Shown here one piece after another: positions 25,115-33,315 of a stretch of 64,000 bases of DNA. The first letter of the stretch is position 1. Every line of letters starts with the position of its first letter. The stretch is from Paracoccus xiamenensis (GTDB lineage: Bacteria; Pseudomonadota; Alphaproteobacteria; Rhodobacterales; Rhodobacteraceae). A program made the position numbers and the translations under genes. Where the stretch lies: the NCBI RefSeq assembly GCF_011308835.1, contig NZ_JAAOHY010000005.1, positions 62,001 through 126,000 on the forward strand. The letters run 5' to 3'. A model generated the notes under the pieces. The model was not told where the DNA came from. It ran no database searches and saw nothing but the letters and a program-made list of their open reading frames with translations.

Positions 25115-26160
25115 TCGGCGAACGCGCCGATGGCTGGAAATGGGCGCAGGCATCGGGCCTGTCGCTGGGGCTGCATGTGGCACTGCTGGGTTACCTCGTC
25201 TATCAGCCGACGCTGGATTTCCTGCGCCCTGACCGGGTCGAGGCGCTGCCCCAGATCGAGGTCACGACCCTGATCCCGCAGATCCCGGAAGTCGTCGCCG
25301 TTCCTGCCGAGACGCTAACCAGCCCCGCCGATTCCGGCACCGATGCCGAAACCCCGACAGCGCCCGAAGACACGCTGACCACAGCCCCGCCCGATCTGGT
25401 CGAGGCCGCCCCGGCCGAGATCCTGCCCCCCGCCGACCCGACCGTCGGGTTGACCTCACCCCCGGCCGATCAGGTCGGCAGCGTCGCCGTCGCGGGCGAT
25501 GCCGGGCCAATGCCGGTACAAGCCTCGGCCGAGGCACCGCCGCCCGATCCGCGCCTGCTGATCCTGGTTGATCGCATCCGCAGTCAGCTGACCGATGCCT
25601 GCCTGCTAGCGCTGCCGATCATGCGCGGCGAGGATGAATTGACCCTAAGCCTGCTGTCGGACAGCGACCGCAACGCCGCCGCCCTGACCGACGAGCTGGT
25701 GGCCGGGATCGAGGGCGATATCAGCCGCGAGACCCTGCTGCTGGATCCCCGCCAATGCCCCGCCGTGGCCTTCGCCCGGCGCGACGCCCGCTATCCGGTC
25801 TTTGCACTGGGGCTGCAACTGGACGCGCAAAGCGTTTCTTCGGGCGATTCGCTACGCGGGCAGATCAGCAATGGCGCCGGCTATGTGCAGACGCTGCTGA
25901 TGGTCGACGAAAACGGTGCCGTCCACGACCTGCGCCGGTTCCTGCTGTCCTCGGCCGGTGCCACGCGCTTTGACATTCCGGTGGCGCGGATGCGCCAGCC
26001 GCGCGATACCCGCCAGTTGCTGATCGCACTGGCGACGCCGCAGCGGCTGAACACGGTAACGGCCCGCGCGGGCGATGCCGCCGGGCCGTTCTTTGATGCC
26101 TTGTTTGCCGAGGTCGGACAGAACGCCCTGATCGGCATCGCCAGCTTCGACGTCCGTTAA
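25111..26160 (+). CDS. TonB-like membrane protein sharing the PpkA periplasmic domain
   Basis: 349 residues. A short cytoplasmic N-terminus and one membrane helix (about residues 14-32, LSLGLHVALLGYLVYQ) resemble TonB with its membrane His. A Pro/Thr/Ala/Glu-rich spacer covers about 55-145, as in TonB. The C-terminus (about 150-349) is not a TonB box-binding domain. It instead aligns without gaps to the periplasmic end of PpkA: Cys164 and Cys216 are 52 residues apart in both, and a GAV[HY]DL motif lies 53 residues after the second Cys in both. It is last in the ExbB-ExbD-ExbD unit and meets the convergent minus-strand unit with a 4-base overlap. Confidence 0.85.
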   Translation: MIGERADGWKWAQASGLSLGLHVALLGYLVYQPTLDFLRPDRVEALPQIEVTTLIPQIPEVVAVPAETLTSPADSGTDAETPTAPEDTLTTAPPDLVEAAPAEILPPADPTVGLTSPPADQVGSVAVAGDAGPMPVQASAEAPPPDPRLLILVDRIRSQLTDACLLALPIMRGEDELTLSLLSDSDRNAAALTDELVAGIEGDISRETLLLDPRQCPAVAFARRDARYPVFALGLQLDAQSVSSGDSLRGQISNGAGYVQTLLMVDENGAVHDLRRFLLSSAGATRFDIPVARMRQPRDTRQLLIALATPQRLNTVTARAGDAAGPFFDALFAEVGQNALIGIASFDVR

Positions 26161-26528
26161 GCCAGTGCCGCCGCCAGCGCGTCCTCGGATCCCAGCCGGG
26201 TCAGGACGCGGGCGATCTCGCCCGGGCGGATCAGCTCGGCGCCCGCCGGTTTGCGCATCCGCGGGGCGGATTGCAGATGTTGCCACCAGACCTGACCGGG
26301 CATCGCCGGACGGGTAAATTCGGCGGTGACGCGGCGCGACAGCCGGCCAAGGGCGGGATCGCGCAGGCGGATCTCGGGCCGGTTGGCGGCGGTGGTCAGC
26401 ACAGCCCCGGCACTGTCGCCGGGGGCGAACAGTGCAATGGCCGCCACATCATCGCCCAGAAAGCCAAGCGCACCCAGCCGCGCGCCGGCTGCACCCTCGA
26501 CCAGAACCCAATCAATCTTTACCGTCAT
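26157..26528 (-). CDS. Small hypothetical protein coupled to tssH
   Basis: 123 residues, no signal peptide, no family recognised. It starts 3 bases after the tssH stop, so it is the last gene of the minus-strand T6SS unit. It begins MTVKIDWVLVEGAAGARLG and is rich in Ala, Arg and Leu, with a C-terminal stretch that may be helical (PGEIARVLTRLGSEDALAAALA). Its stop overlaps the stop of the TonB-like gene on the other strand. A cytoplasmic T6SS accessory role is inferred from position only. Confidence 0.7.
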   Translation of the reverse strand: MTVKIDWVLVEGAAGARLGALGFLGDDVAAIALFAPGDSAGAVLTTAANRPEIRLRDPALGRLSRRVTAEFTRPAMPGQVWWQHLQSAPRMRKPAGAELIRPGEIARVLTRLGSEDALAAALA

Positions 26529-26531
26529 ATC

Positions 26532-29171
26532 CTATTCCTTCACTGAAAAATCATAGGTGAACGCGCCATCCGCGATGCGGATGGTGACGTCCGACATCTC
26601 CTCGCCACTGACCATACGCGCCAGCACCTGCCGTGACAAATCGGGCAGGATCGAGTTGGTGATGATGTTGTCGATCATCCGCCCGCCGCTGTCTGGATCG
26701 CGGCACTGGGCGACGATGTGGTCGATGACCGCGTCGTCCCACAAAAGCTGCGCGCCATGCGAATCGCGCATCCGCCGCGCGACCGAACCCAGCTTCAACC
26801 GGGTGATCCCGGCCAGCACCGCGGCGGACAGCGGCACGTAGGGAATGGTCACGATGCGGCCCAGCAGCGCCGGCGGGAAGGTGCCCAGCAATTCCTCTTT
26901 CAGGGACGCTTCCAGCGTCTCGGCATCGGTGATCTCGCCTTCGGGGGCGAGGTTCATGATCGTGCCGGTCCCGACATTCGAGGTCATCAGGATCAGCGTG
27001 TTGCGGAAATTGATCGGGCGGCCATTGCCGTCTTCCATCCGGCCCTTGTCGAAGACCTGGAAAAACAGCTCGTGCACGTCAGGGTGGGCCTTTTCCATCT
27101 CGTCCAGCAGCACCACCGAATAGGGTTTGCGGCGCACGGCCTCGGTCAACCGGCCACCCTCACCGTAACCGACATAGCCGGGGGGCGCGCCTTTCAGCAG
27201 GCTGACGGAATGGGCCTCCTGAAACTCGGACATATTGATGGTGATGACGTTCTGCTCGCCGCCATACAGCGCTTCCGCCAATGCCAGCGCGGTTTCGGTC
27301 TTGCCCACGCCCGAGGGGCCGCACAGCATGAAGACCCCGATGGGTTTTTCGGGGTTCGACAGGCCGGCGCGCGCGGTTTCGACCCGGCGCGCGATCATTT
27401 GCAGACCGGGATCCTGACCGATGACGCGTTCCTTCAGGTGATCGGCCAGACCCAGCACCGCCTGCAATTCATCCGCGACCATGCGCCCGGCCGGGATGCC
27501 GGTCCAATCGCTGATGACCGACGCCACCGCCTGTTCGTCCACATGCGGCCAGATCATCCGTTCATCGGGGTGAATCGCCGACAGGTCGGCCATCTTGCCT
27601 TCCAGATCGGCGCGGGCGGCGGGTTCATTGAAATCCTCGCCCTCGGCCTCGGCGATGCTGCGGCGCAGATCCAGAATACCCTCTACCAACCCCTTTTCGC
27701 TGTCATAGGCGGCTTCGACCAAGGACAGGTCCGACAGCAGCGTCTCGCGTTTGTCCTGCGCCTCGGTCAGACGCGCCTCGTCGGTGGCGCCAAGCTCGCG
27801 TTCGGCCTCTTTCGCGGCGATTTCGGTGTCGAGCGCGGCAATGCTGGCGCGCAGATCCGCCAGCCGCGCCGGCACTGCCGATTGGCTGACCGCCACCCGC
27901 GCGCAGGCCGTATCCAGAAGCGAGACCGCCTTGTCCGGCAATTGCCGCGCCGGAAGATAGCGCGCCGACAGCTTCACGGCGGCCTCGACCGCCTCGTCCG
28001 AGATGCGGACCTTGTGATGCGCCTCCATCGGGGCCAGCAGTCCGCGCATCATGTAGCACGCGGTCTCAACGCTGGGCTCATCGACAGTGACCGGCTGGAA
28101 ACGCCGGGTCAGGGCCGGGTCTTTCTCGAAATAGTTGCGATATTCGGCCCATGTGGTTGCGCCGATGGTGCGCAGCGTGCCGCGCGCCAATGCCGGTTTC
28201 AGCAGGTTGGCTGCGTCGCCCGTGCCCGCCGCACCGCCCGCGCCGATCAGCGTATGCGCCTCGTCGATGAACAGGATGATGGGCGTGGGGCTGGCCTGCA
28301 CCTCGTCGATGACCGAACGAAGGCGCTGTTCAAATTCGCCCTTCATGCTGGCCCCGGCCTGCATCGCCCCGATGTCCAGCATGTGCAGCCGCATCCCCTG
28401 CAGCGTCGGCGGCACCTCATTCGCGGCCAGCTTCTGCGCGAAGCCTTCGACCACGGCGGTTTTGCCCACGCCGGCCTCACCCGTCAGGATCGGGTTGTTC
28501 TGACGCCGCCGCATCAGCACATCGACGATCTGGCGGATTTCGTCATCGCGGCCGACCACCGGGTCCATCTTGCCTTCCGCCGCCTGTGCCGTCATGTCGA
28601 CCGAAAAGCGGCCAAGCGCCGTCGATGGCCCCGCGCTGTCGCGGCCCGAGCCGGGCGCGACAAGGCCCGAGCCATCCATCGGGCGCATATCCTCTTCCTC
28701 GGAGCCGGACCAGAGCGTCCGCGCCTCTTTCCCGATCTGGTCGGCGAAAAGCTCCTCGAAAACCGGGGAGTAACCTTCGATCTCGCGGCGCAGGGTGGCG
28801 TCGTTCAGCAGCGCCACAAGCAGGTGGCCGGTGCGGATCTGGGTTTCGCCAAAGAACAGCGTCGCATAGGTCCAGGCATGGTTCAGCGCATCGGCCAGCC
28901 GTTCGGAAATGCCGGGGGTTTCGGTCACGTTCTTCTGCAACCGGCCCATCGCCTGATCCAGATCCTTCAGCACCCTGCCGCGATCCTTGCCGACCTCGCG
29001 CAGGGTGACAGAGATGTCGCAATTCTGGTTAGACAGCGCGTGAAACAGCCAATGGCTGAGTTCGACATTGCGATTGCCGTCGCCGCGCGCCTGCCGCATC
29101 GCCTGAAGGAAAGCGTCATAGCCGACGCGGTTCATCTTGCCGGCGAATTTCTCGATGGTGATAGCGGTCAT
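26532..29171 (-). CDS. tssH: T6SS sheath-disassembly ATPase TssH (ClpV)
   Basis: 879 residues with the ClpV layout: a Clp N-terminal repeat domain (about 1-160), AAA domain 1 with GEAGVGKTAVVEG and IILFIDEAHTLIGAGG, a coiled-coil middle segment (about 410-530), AAA domain 2 with GPSGVGKTETALALAEA and VVLLDEMEKAHPDV, and a C-terminal D2-small domain. ClpV strips contracted TssB-TssC sheaths for recycling. The start overlaps the tssG stop (ATGA), and the unknown small gene follows after 3 bases. A long antisense frame lies opposite and is not considered real. Confidence 0.96.
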   Translation of the reverse strand: MTAITIEKFAGKMNRVGYDAFLQAMRQARGDGNRNVELSHWLFHALSNQNCDISVTLREVGKDRGRVLKDLDQAMGRLQKNVTETPGISERLADALNHAWTYATLFFGETQIRTGHLLVALLNDATLRREIEGYSPVFEELFADQIGKEARTLWSGSEEEDMRPMDGSGLVAPGSGRDSAGPSTALGRFSVDMTAQAAEGKMDPVVGRDDEIRQIVDVLMRRRQNNPILTGEAGVGKTAVVEGFAQKLAANEVPPTLQGMRLHMLDIGAMQAGASMKGEFEQRLRSVIDEVQASPTPIILFIDEAHTLIGAGGAAGTGDAANLLKPALARGTLRTIGATTWAEYRNYFEKDPALTRRFQPVTVDEPSVETACYMMRGLLAPMEAHHKVRISDEAVEAAVKLSARYLPARQLPDKAVSLLDTACARVAVSQSAVPARLADLRASIAALDTEIAAKEAERELGATDEARLTEAQDKRETLLSDLSLVEAAYDSEKGLVEGILDLRRSIAEAEGEDFNEPAARADLEGKMADLSAIHPDERMIWPHVDEQAVASVISDWTGIPAGRMVADELQAVLGLADHLKERVIGQDPGLQMIARRVETARAGLSNPEKPIGVFMLCGPSGVGKTETALALAEALYGGEQNVITINMSEFQEAHSVSLLKGAPPGYVGYGEGGRLTEAVRRKPYSVVLLDEMEKAHPDVHELFFQVFDKGRMEDGNGRPINFRNTLILMTSNVGTGTIMNLAPEGEITDAETLEASLKEELLGTFPPALLGRIVTIPYVPLSAAVLAGITRLKLGSVARRMRDSHGAQLLWDDAVIDHIVAQCRDPDSGGRMIDNIITNSILPDLSRQVLARMVSGEEMSDVTIRIADGAFTYDFSVKE

Positions 29172-30166
29172 GCGGTTCCCTTTGGTCGTGCGGATTCGGG
29201 GTCGATCTGGAAGCGGGCGACCTCGACGGGTTTGTCATCAGTGCTGCGCGGCGGGCTGAGCGCGGCCAGCCAGCCCACGGCCACGGTCTTGCCCAGCGTT
29301 GCCGCCGGAATTTTCGATGGCGGCAGGCGCAGGGCCAGCTCGACCTCATAGGTGCGGCCCAGATACCAGAAGACCAGATTCGTCAGCATCCGGTGCTCCG
29401 CTGCTCCGGGCAGAAAGCTGCGGTAGCGGTCGGCATCTGGCAGGTCGAGATGCAGGCAGATCTTTTCACTGACCGAGCGGACCCGGCTGCCCAGATAGGT
29501 ATTCTGGCCAAGCGCCCCACCCTTACCCAAGCCGCTGAGTTCGTCGGTTTCGAATTCCAGCCACGAGGGGACGTGTTCCTCGACCTCGACCGCCAGGCCG
29601 AAATAGCGCGAGATCATCTGCCGCAGCCGAACCGCGCTGCGCACCCGGCCGCCGAAGATAGACACCATCGGCAGGCGCGCCATATCCGGGAAATCGTCGT
29701 GATGGACGAAGGCCGGGCTGCCGGTGCCCGAAACGGCGGCGATATAGCGGGCAAAGCGGTCTTCTTCGGGGCGGTCGTGCTGGCTGATCGCGTGGCTGTC
29801 GGACCAAGCCCGGAAAAAAAGCTGCAAGAACCGCGATGTGAAGATGTCGGCGAATTTTGTGAAGCCGTCCTGCCCCTCGTTCTGCCAGCGCTGCACCTCT
29901 TCGGTCGTGTTCAGCGGCAGGGCCCCGAAAGCGCCGAACATGCCCAGAAACTGCGGGCGCAGGGCCACCCGGCCAAGGGCATCGCGCGGCGTTTCGGACT
30001 GCCCCGGATCGCGGTGAAACTCGGAAGCCGGAAATTCCAGCCGGGGATCCTGCCCAAGATCGACGATCTCATCGGCCAGATGGACCGAACGGCCGATACG
30101 CGGCCGGTGCGGCGTGTCACGCTCCAGCCGACGCAGCAGGGCCAGGAAACTGCCCTGCCCGCTCAT
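29168..30166 (-). CDS. tssG: T6SS baseplate protein TssG
   Basis: 332 residues, family length. TssG features are visible: an N-terminal FLALLRRLERD segment, VALRPQFLGMFGAFGALPLNTTEEV, and LQLFFRAWSD. TssG and TssF form the baseplate wedge with TssE. It overlaps tssF upstream and tssH downstream by ATGA junctions, so tssF-tssG-tssH is tightly coupled. Confidence 0.95.
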   Translation of the reverse strand: MSGQGSFLALLRRLERDTPHRPRIGRSVHLADEIVDLGQDPRLEFPASEFHRDPGQSETPRDALGRVALRPQFLGMFGAFGALPLNTTEEVQRWQNEGQDGFTKFADIFTSRFLQLFFRAWSDSHAISQHDRPEEDRFARYIAAVSGTGSPAFVHHDDFPDMARLPMVSIFGGRVRSAVRLRQMISRYFGLAVEVEEHVPSWLEFETDELSGLGKGGALGQNTYLGSRVRSVSEKICLHLDLPDADRYRSFLPGAAEHRMLTNLVFWYLGRTYEVELALRLPPSKIPAATLGKTVAVGWLAALSPPRSTDDKPVEVARFQIDPESARPKGTA

Positions 30167-32073
30167 ATCAAGGGGCCTCGGCCGGTCCGCGGCGGCCAGC
30201 GGCGCAGCACGCCACGCTGCTTGCTGACAGTGACCGTCTGCGAGAAGCTGTTGATGCTGACATATTCGGCCAGAAACCGGTCCAGCACCGCCGCCAGCGG
30301 CAGGATGCCCGCGCCTTCGAAAGCGGCTTCGTCAAAGGTGATGCTGATTTCCAGACCGCGCGCCGGAAAGAAGCCCTCGGGCCGGCGGATCGAGCGGGTG
30401 ACGGGGCGCACGTCCAGCCCGGTGATGCCGGCGATCTGGGTCTGGGTGATGTTGTCCGAGAGGTCCGCGAACAGCGACAGGATCTCGCGCAGGCTGGCGG
30501 CACCATCGCGGCCAAAGCGGTCGTCCAGCCCGAAATGGTTCAGCGACAGATAGGAAATCAGCCGCCAATAGACATCGCCTTGCTGGGTGCGGTGCGGGCC
30601 GCCCAGCTCTGTTTCCGTCATCGCCTCGCGCGGCGGCGTCGGGCCGTTCACGCAGCGCAGGCGCAGTTTCTGGTCGTCATCCATATGCAGGTCGTCACTG
30701 CGCGCCAGCGGCAGCGACATCGGCAGGTGCCGGTTGGAACACAGCGTACGCACATGCAGCCGCTGCGCCCGCTGGCCGACCTCGCCCAAGGGCGGCTCGT
30801 AAAGCGAGATATAGGTTTCCGTCCCGCGATAATCCGCACGCAGCCCGTTGCGCCGTTCGGCCGCGGTCAGCCGGCGCGGCTTGCGGCGCATGGTGTAGTA
30901 ATAGACCGCGCGCGGCGCCTGCGCGCCGGGCGGCAGGGCGTAAAGCGGATGCACCTCGGTCCGCTGCTGCGAGATGCCGGAACTGGCGTGAACATCCAGG
31001 ATCCGATGCACCTCGACCTGGGTCAGCCGGGCGCTGTCCGGCGTCACCACATATTCGTGCAGCGTGTCGCCCAGCCGAATCTGGTTAGAGCGCTCTTCGA
31101 ACAGGTTGACCGCCGGCGCGCAGTTCAGCCGCACGTCTTGCGGCCCGATCTGACGGGCAATATCGGCGTCGCTGCGGTCGAATTCCAGAATCAGCTGCGC
31201 CTCGGCCGATTTGATCCCGGCAAGCGCCTGCGCCATCCCGATCAGCCGGAAGCCCATGAACTTGCGCGGGAAGGCGAAGAAATCGCGCAGCAGGGCAAAG
31301 CCTTCGAACAGGCGACTGTCGCGGTCAAACAGCAATTCCTCGCTGGCGAAACCGATCTGATCGATCTGATCGGAGCGCAGACGGACGAAAACCGGGTCGC
31401 CATTGGGTGCAAGCCAGCGCAGGCTGGCCCGCAGAACGCCCGCATGGATCTGTTCATACAGCGCCGAGGCCTGCGCCATCTCGGCCGTCAGGTGAAAGGC
31501 GATACTGTCGCATCCCAGCGTCGACAGCGGGCGGCCGGTGATCTGGCGCAGGTCGATCTGCAAGGCCGCGCGAGTCGCCGGGTCCGGGTCCTGCCCCAAC
31601 GCGCCAATGGGCGCCGGACGGTCCAGATAGCGCAGCCCGGTCATCTCCAGCGGCAGTACATCCAAAGGCGCGGCCAGCGAGAAACGGCAGACGATGCGCT
31701 TGTCGGCGTCGCGAAACGGGGCCTCCATCGTGGCGCCGCGGGGGTAACGGGCGACGCCCAGATCGGGGGGCGGATTTTCAGGGTGCTGCGCCTGCACCAG
31801 CATGCAGCTGGGTACGGGTGCCAGCGCGTCGGGGAAGATCTGTTCAAGCAGCTCGGTCGTGAAGCCGCGAAATTCCTCGTCCAGCTTCTGTTGCACGCGG
31901 GCGGCCAGAAAGGCGGTGCCTTCCAGCAGCCCGGCGACGGTCGGGTCGATATTGTCGCGCAACAGCCCGCCAAGCCGGTCGGCCAGCCCCGGATATTCGT
32001 CGGCAAATTCCGCCGTGCGTTCGTAAAGAATATCCAGCTCGCGTTCGTAGGCGTCGCGGAATGACTTTTTCAT
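30163..32073 (-). CDS. tssF: T6SS baseplate protein TssF
   Basis: The open frame extends further upstream, but the family start MKKSFRDAYERELDILYERTAEFADEYPG begins at ATG 32073, which overlaps the tssE stop (ATGA). The product is 636 residues, the usual TssF (ImpG/VasA) size. Further family segments are LAARVQQKLDEEFRGFTTELLEQIFPD and a C-terminal LPLAAVLDRFLAEYVSINSFSQT. It is the central wedge protein of the baseplate, with TssG and TssE. Confidence 0.95.
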   Translation of the reverse strand: MKKSFRDAYERELDILYERTAEFADEYPGLADRLGGLLRDNIDPTVAGLLEGTAFLAARVQQKLDEEFRGFTTELLEQIFPDALAPVPSCMLVQAQHPENPPPDLGVARYPRGATMEAPFRDADKRIVCRFSLAAPLDVLPLEMTGLRYLDRPAPIGALGQDPDPATRAALQIDLRQITGRPLSTLGCDSIAFHLTAEMAQASALYEQIHAGVLRASLRWLAPNGDPVFVRLRSDQIDQIGFASEELLFDRDSRLFEGFALLRDFFAFPRKFMGFRLIGMAQALAGIKSAEAQLILEFDRSDADIARQIGPQDVRLNCAPAVNLFEERSNQIRLGDTLHEYVVTPDSARLTQVEVHRILDVHASSGISQQRTEVHPLYALPPGAQAPRAVYYYTMRRKPRRLTAAERRNGLRADYRGTETYISLYEPPLGEVGQRAQRLHVRTLCSNRHLPMSLPLARSDDLHMDDDQKLRLRCVNGPTPPREAMTETELGGPHRTQQGDVYWRLISYLSLNHFGLDDRFGRDGAASLREILSLFADLSDNITQTQIAGITGLDVRPVTRSIRRPEGFFPARGLEISITFDEAAFEGAGILPLAAVLDRFLAEYVSINSFSQTVTVSKQRGVLRRWPPRTGRGPLI

Positions 32074-32651
32074 GAATCGCCCTGCATGCGTTTCAGCGCG
32101 ATCTTCCCGGCGGCTGGGTCGACCTCGGCATAGAATTGCAACGGAATGTCGGAGGGGTTCGAAATCATCTCGGCCACGATCTCGAATTGCAGGCGCTGAT
32201 CCTTGCCGGGGCCGGTTTCGTCGATCCGCACCTCGATCGTCGAGGGCCGCAGCCGGGGTTCGTTCGCGATCAGCGTCTGACGGATCGCGGCGGCCATATC
32301 GCGCGGATTGCGATGGTCGCGCCACAGGCTGTCCATGTCCTGAAAGCCGAAATTCACCACCGATTTCGCCACCCGCGGCGTGTCGGACATGCCGACGCAG
32401 ACATCCAGCCGGATGGTGTTCATCAGGCTGGACACATCCAGCGCGATATTGTGGCGCAGCGCCGCTTCGTCGGTGCCGTCGCGGCGCTTTTGGCTGCGCA
32501 GCGTCAGGTCACGTTCGCCGTCCTGGTAATGCTGATAGGGGTCGCCCGCATCGCGACGCGCAGCCGAGGCGCGGAACACATGCATCAACGACATCTCGCG
32601 CAGACCGCTGCGCGTCGGATCGTCATTGGAGACCTTGCGATTACGCTGCAC
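32070..32651 (-). CDS. tssE: T6SS gp25-like baseplate protein TssE
   Basis: 193 residues. The GPW/gp25 domain covers about 55-175, with SVVNFGFQDMDSLW, AAAIRQTLIANEPRLRPSTIEV and LQFEIVAEM. TssE caps the sheath in the baseplate. It is separated from hcp by 109 bases containing two hairpins, so expression may step down from hcp to tssE. ATGA overlap with tssF. Confidence 0.94.
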   Translation of the reverse strand: MQRNRKVSNDDPTRSGLREMSLMHVFRASAARRDAGDPYQHYQDGERDLTLRSQKRRDGTDEAALRHNIALDVSSLMNTIRLDVCVGMSDTPRVAKSVVNFGFQDMDSLWRDHRNPRDMAAAIRQTLIANEPRLRPSTIEVRIDETGPGKDQRLQFEIVAEMISNPSDIPLQFYAEVDPAAGKIALKRMQGDS

Positions 32652-32678
32652 TTATTCGTCCACCAAAAACTGAACCAT

Positions 32679-32738
32679 CCGGGCAACAACACCCGGTAAA
32701 CATGAAACAGGGCCGGCACGGAATGCGCCAGCCCTGTT
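32679..32738 (-). terminator. Two hairpins between hcp and tssE (partial terminator or mRNA stabiliser)
   Basis: Read on the minus strand, GAACAGGGC...GCCCTGTT (outer arms 32731-32738 and 32706-32713, 8 pairs plus 3 more after a mismatch) is followed by CCGGG...CCCGG (32692-32696 with 32679-32683), then by CAGTTTTTGG at about 32663-32672. This arrangement suits attenuation below the abundantly needed Hcp. Confidence 0.5.
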
Positions 32739-32760
32739 CCGTCCGAAAAAGGCGAAACGC

Positions 32761-33258
32761 TTAGGCGTTCCACTCCTTGTTTTCGGCGATGTCCCAACCG
32801 GCCAGGGTCTCGGCGCCGGCGGCACCCGATTCTTCCTGCAGGGTATAGGCGACTTCGAACTTGCGGAAGTTCAGGGTCAGGGTTTCCTGAATCCGGTCCA
32901 GACCGTCTTTCGAACCGCCAGTGGTGTAGCTGGTGATCATGATGTTCTGCATCTTGATGCGGAAATATTCGACCGGGGCCGAGCCACCCGATTTACGGAC
33001 GATCAGTTCGCCGTTTTCGATGTGCTCGCCGTTGGTGCAGCGCTTGATCAGGTCATTCGACGCCAGGTCGACGTATTTCGTCAGCGTAATATCCTTGACG
33101 TTAACCTTACCGCCGCCGCCGCCCGAACCGACATGGGTGGTGCCCGACTGGGTCAGCGCCCAATCCCAGGCCAGAACGTCGATCTCGTTGCGATGGGTCG
33201 AGTCCTGCGATTCACCCTTGATGTTGTTGGACAGTTTCAGAAAAATATCGACAGCCAT
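32761..33258 (-). CDS. hcp: T6SS tube protein Hcp (TssD)
   Basis: 165 residues with the Hcp fold pattern: MAVDIFLKLSNNIKGESQD at the start, EIDVLAWDWALTQSG, DITLTKYVDLASNDLIKRC and VEYFRIKMQNIMITSYTTGG. Hcp hexamers stack to form the inner tube expelled by the sheath. A glycine run (GSGGGGG) sits in the usual variable loop. AGAGGAG lies about 12 bases before ATG 33258. It is the only hcp in the window. Confidence 0.97.
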   Translation of the reverse strand: MAVDIFLKLSNNIKGESQDSTHRNEIDVLAWDWALTQSGTTHVGSGGGGGKVNVKDITLTKYVDLASNDLIKRCTNGEHIENGELIVRKSGGSAPVEYFRIKMQNIMITSYTTGGSKDGLDRIQETLTLNFRKFEVAYTLQEESGAAGAETLAGWDIAENKEWNA

Positions 33259-33315
33259 GCTAACCTAACTCCTCTAATATGGCGTCACTTCAGACAGTAA
33301 ATGTCCTTGGGGCAA

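Noticed and set aside
26718..29351. 877-codon open frame antisense to tssH
   Set aside because: Shadow of GC-rich codon bias; tssH is a full, clearly recognisable protein and the antisense product has no family character or start signal.
32074..32325. N-terminal extension of TssF
   Set aside because: The conserved TssF start is at 32073 with an ATGA overlap; the extension lies inside tssE in another frame.
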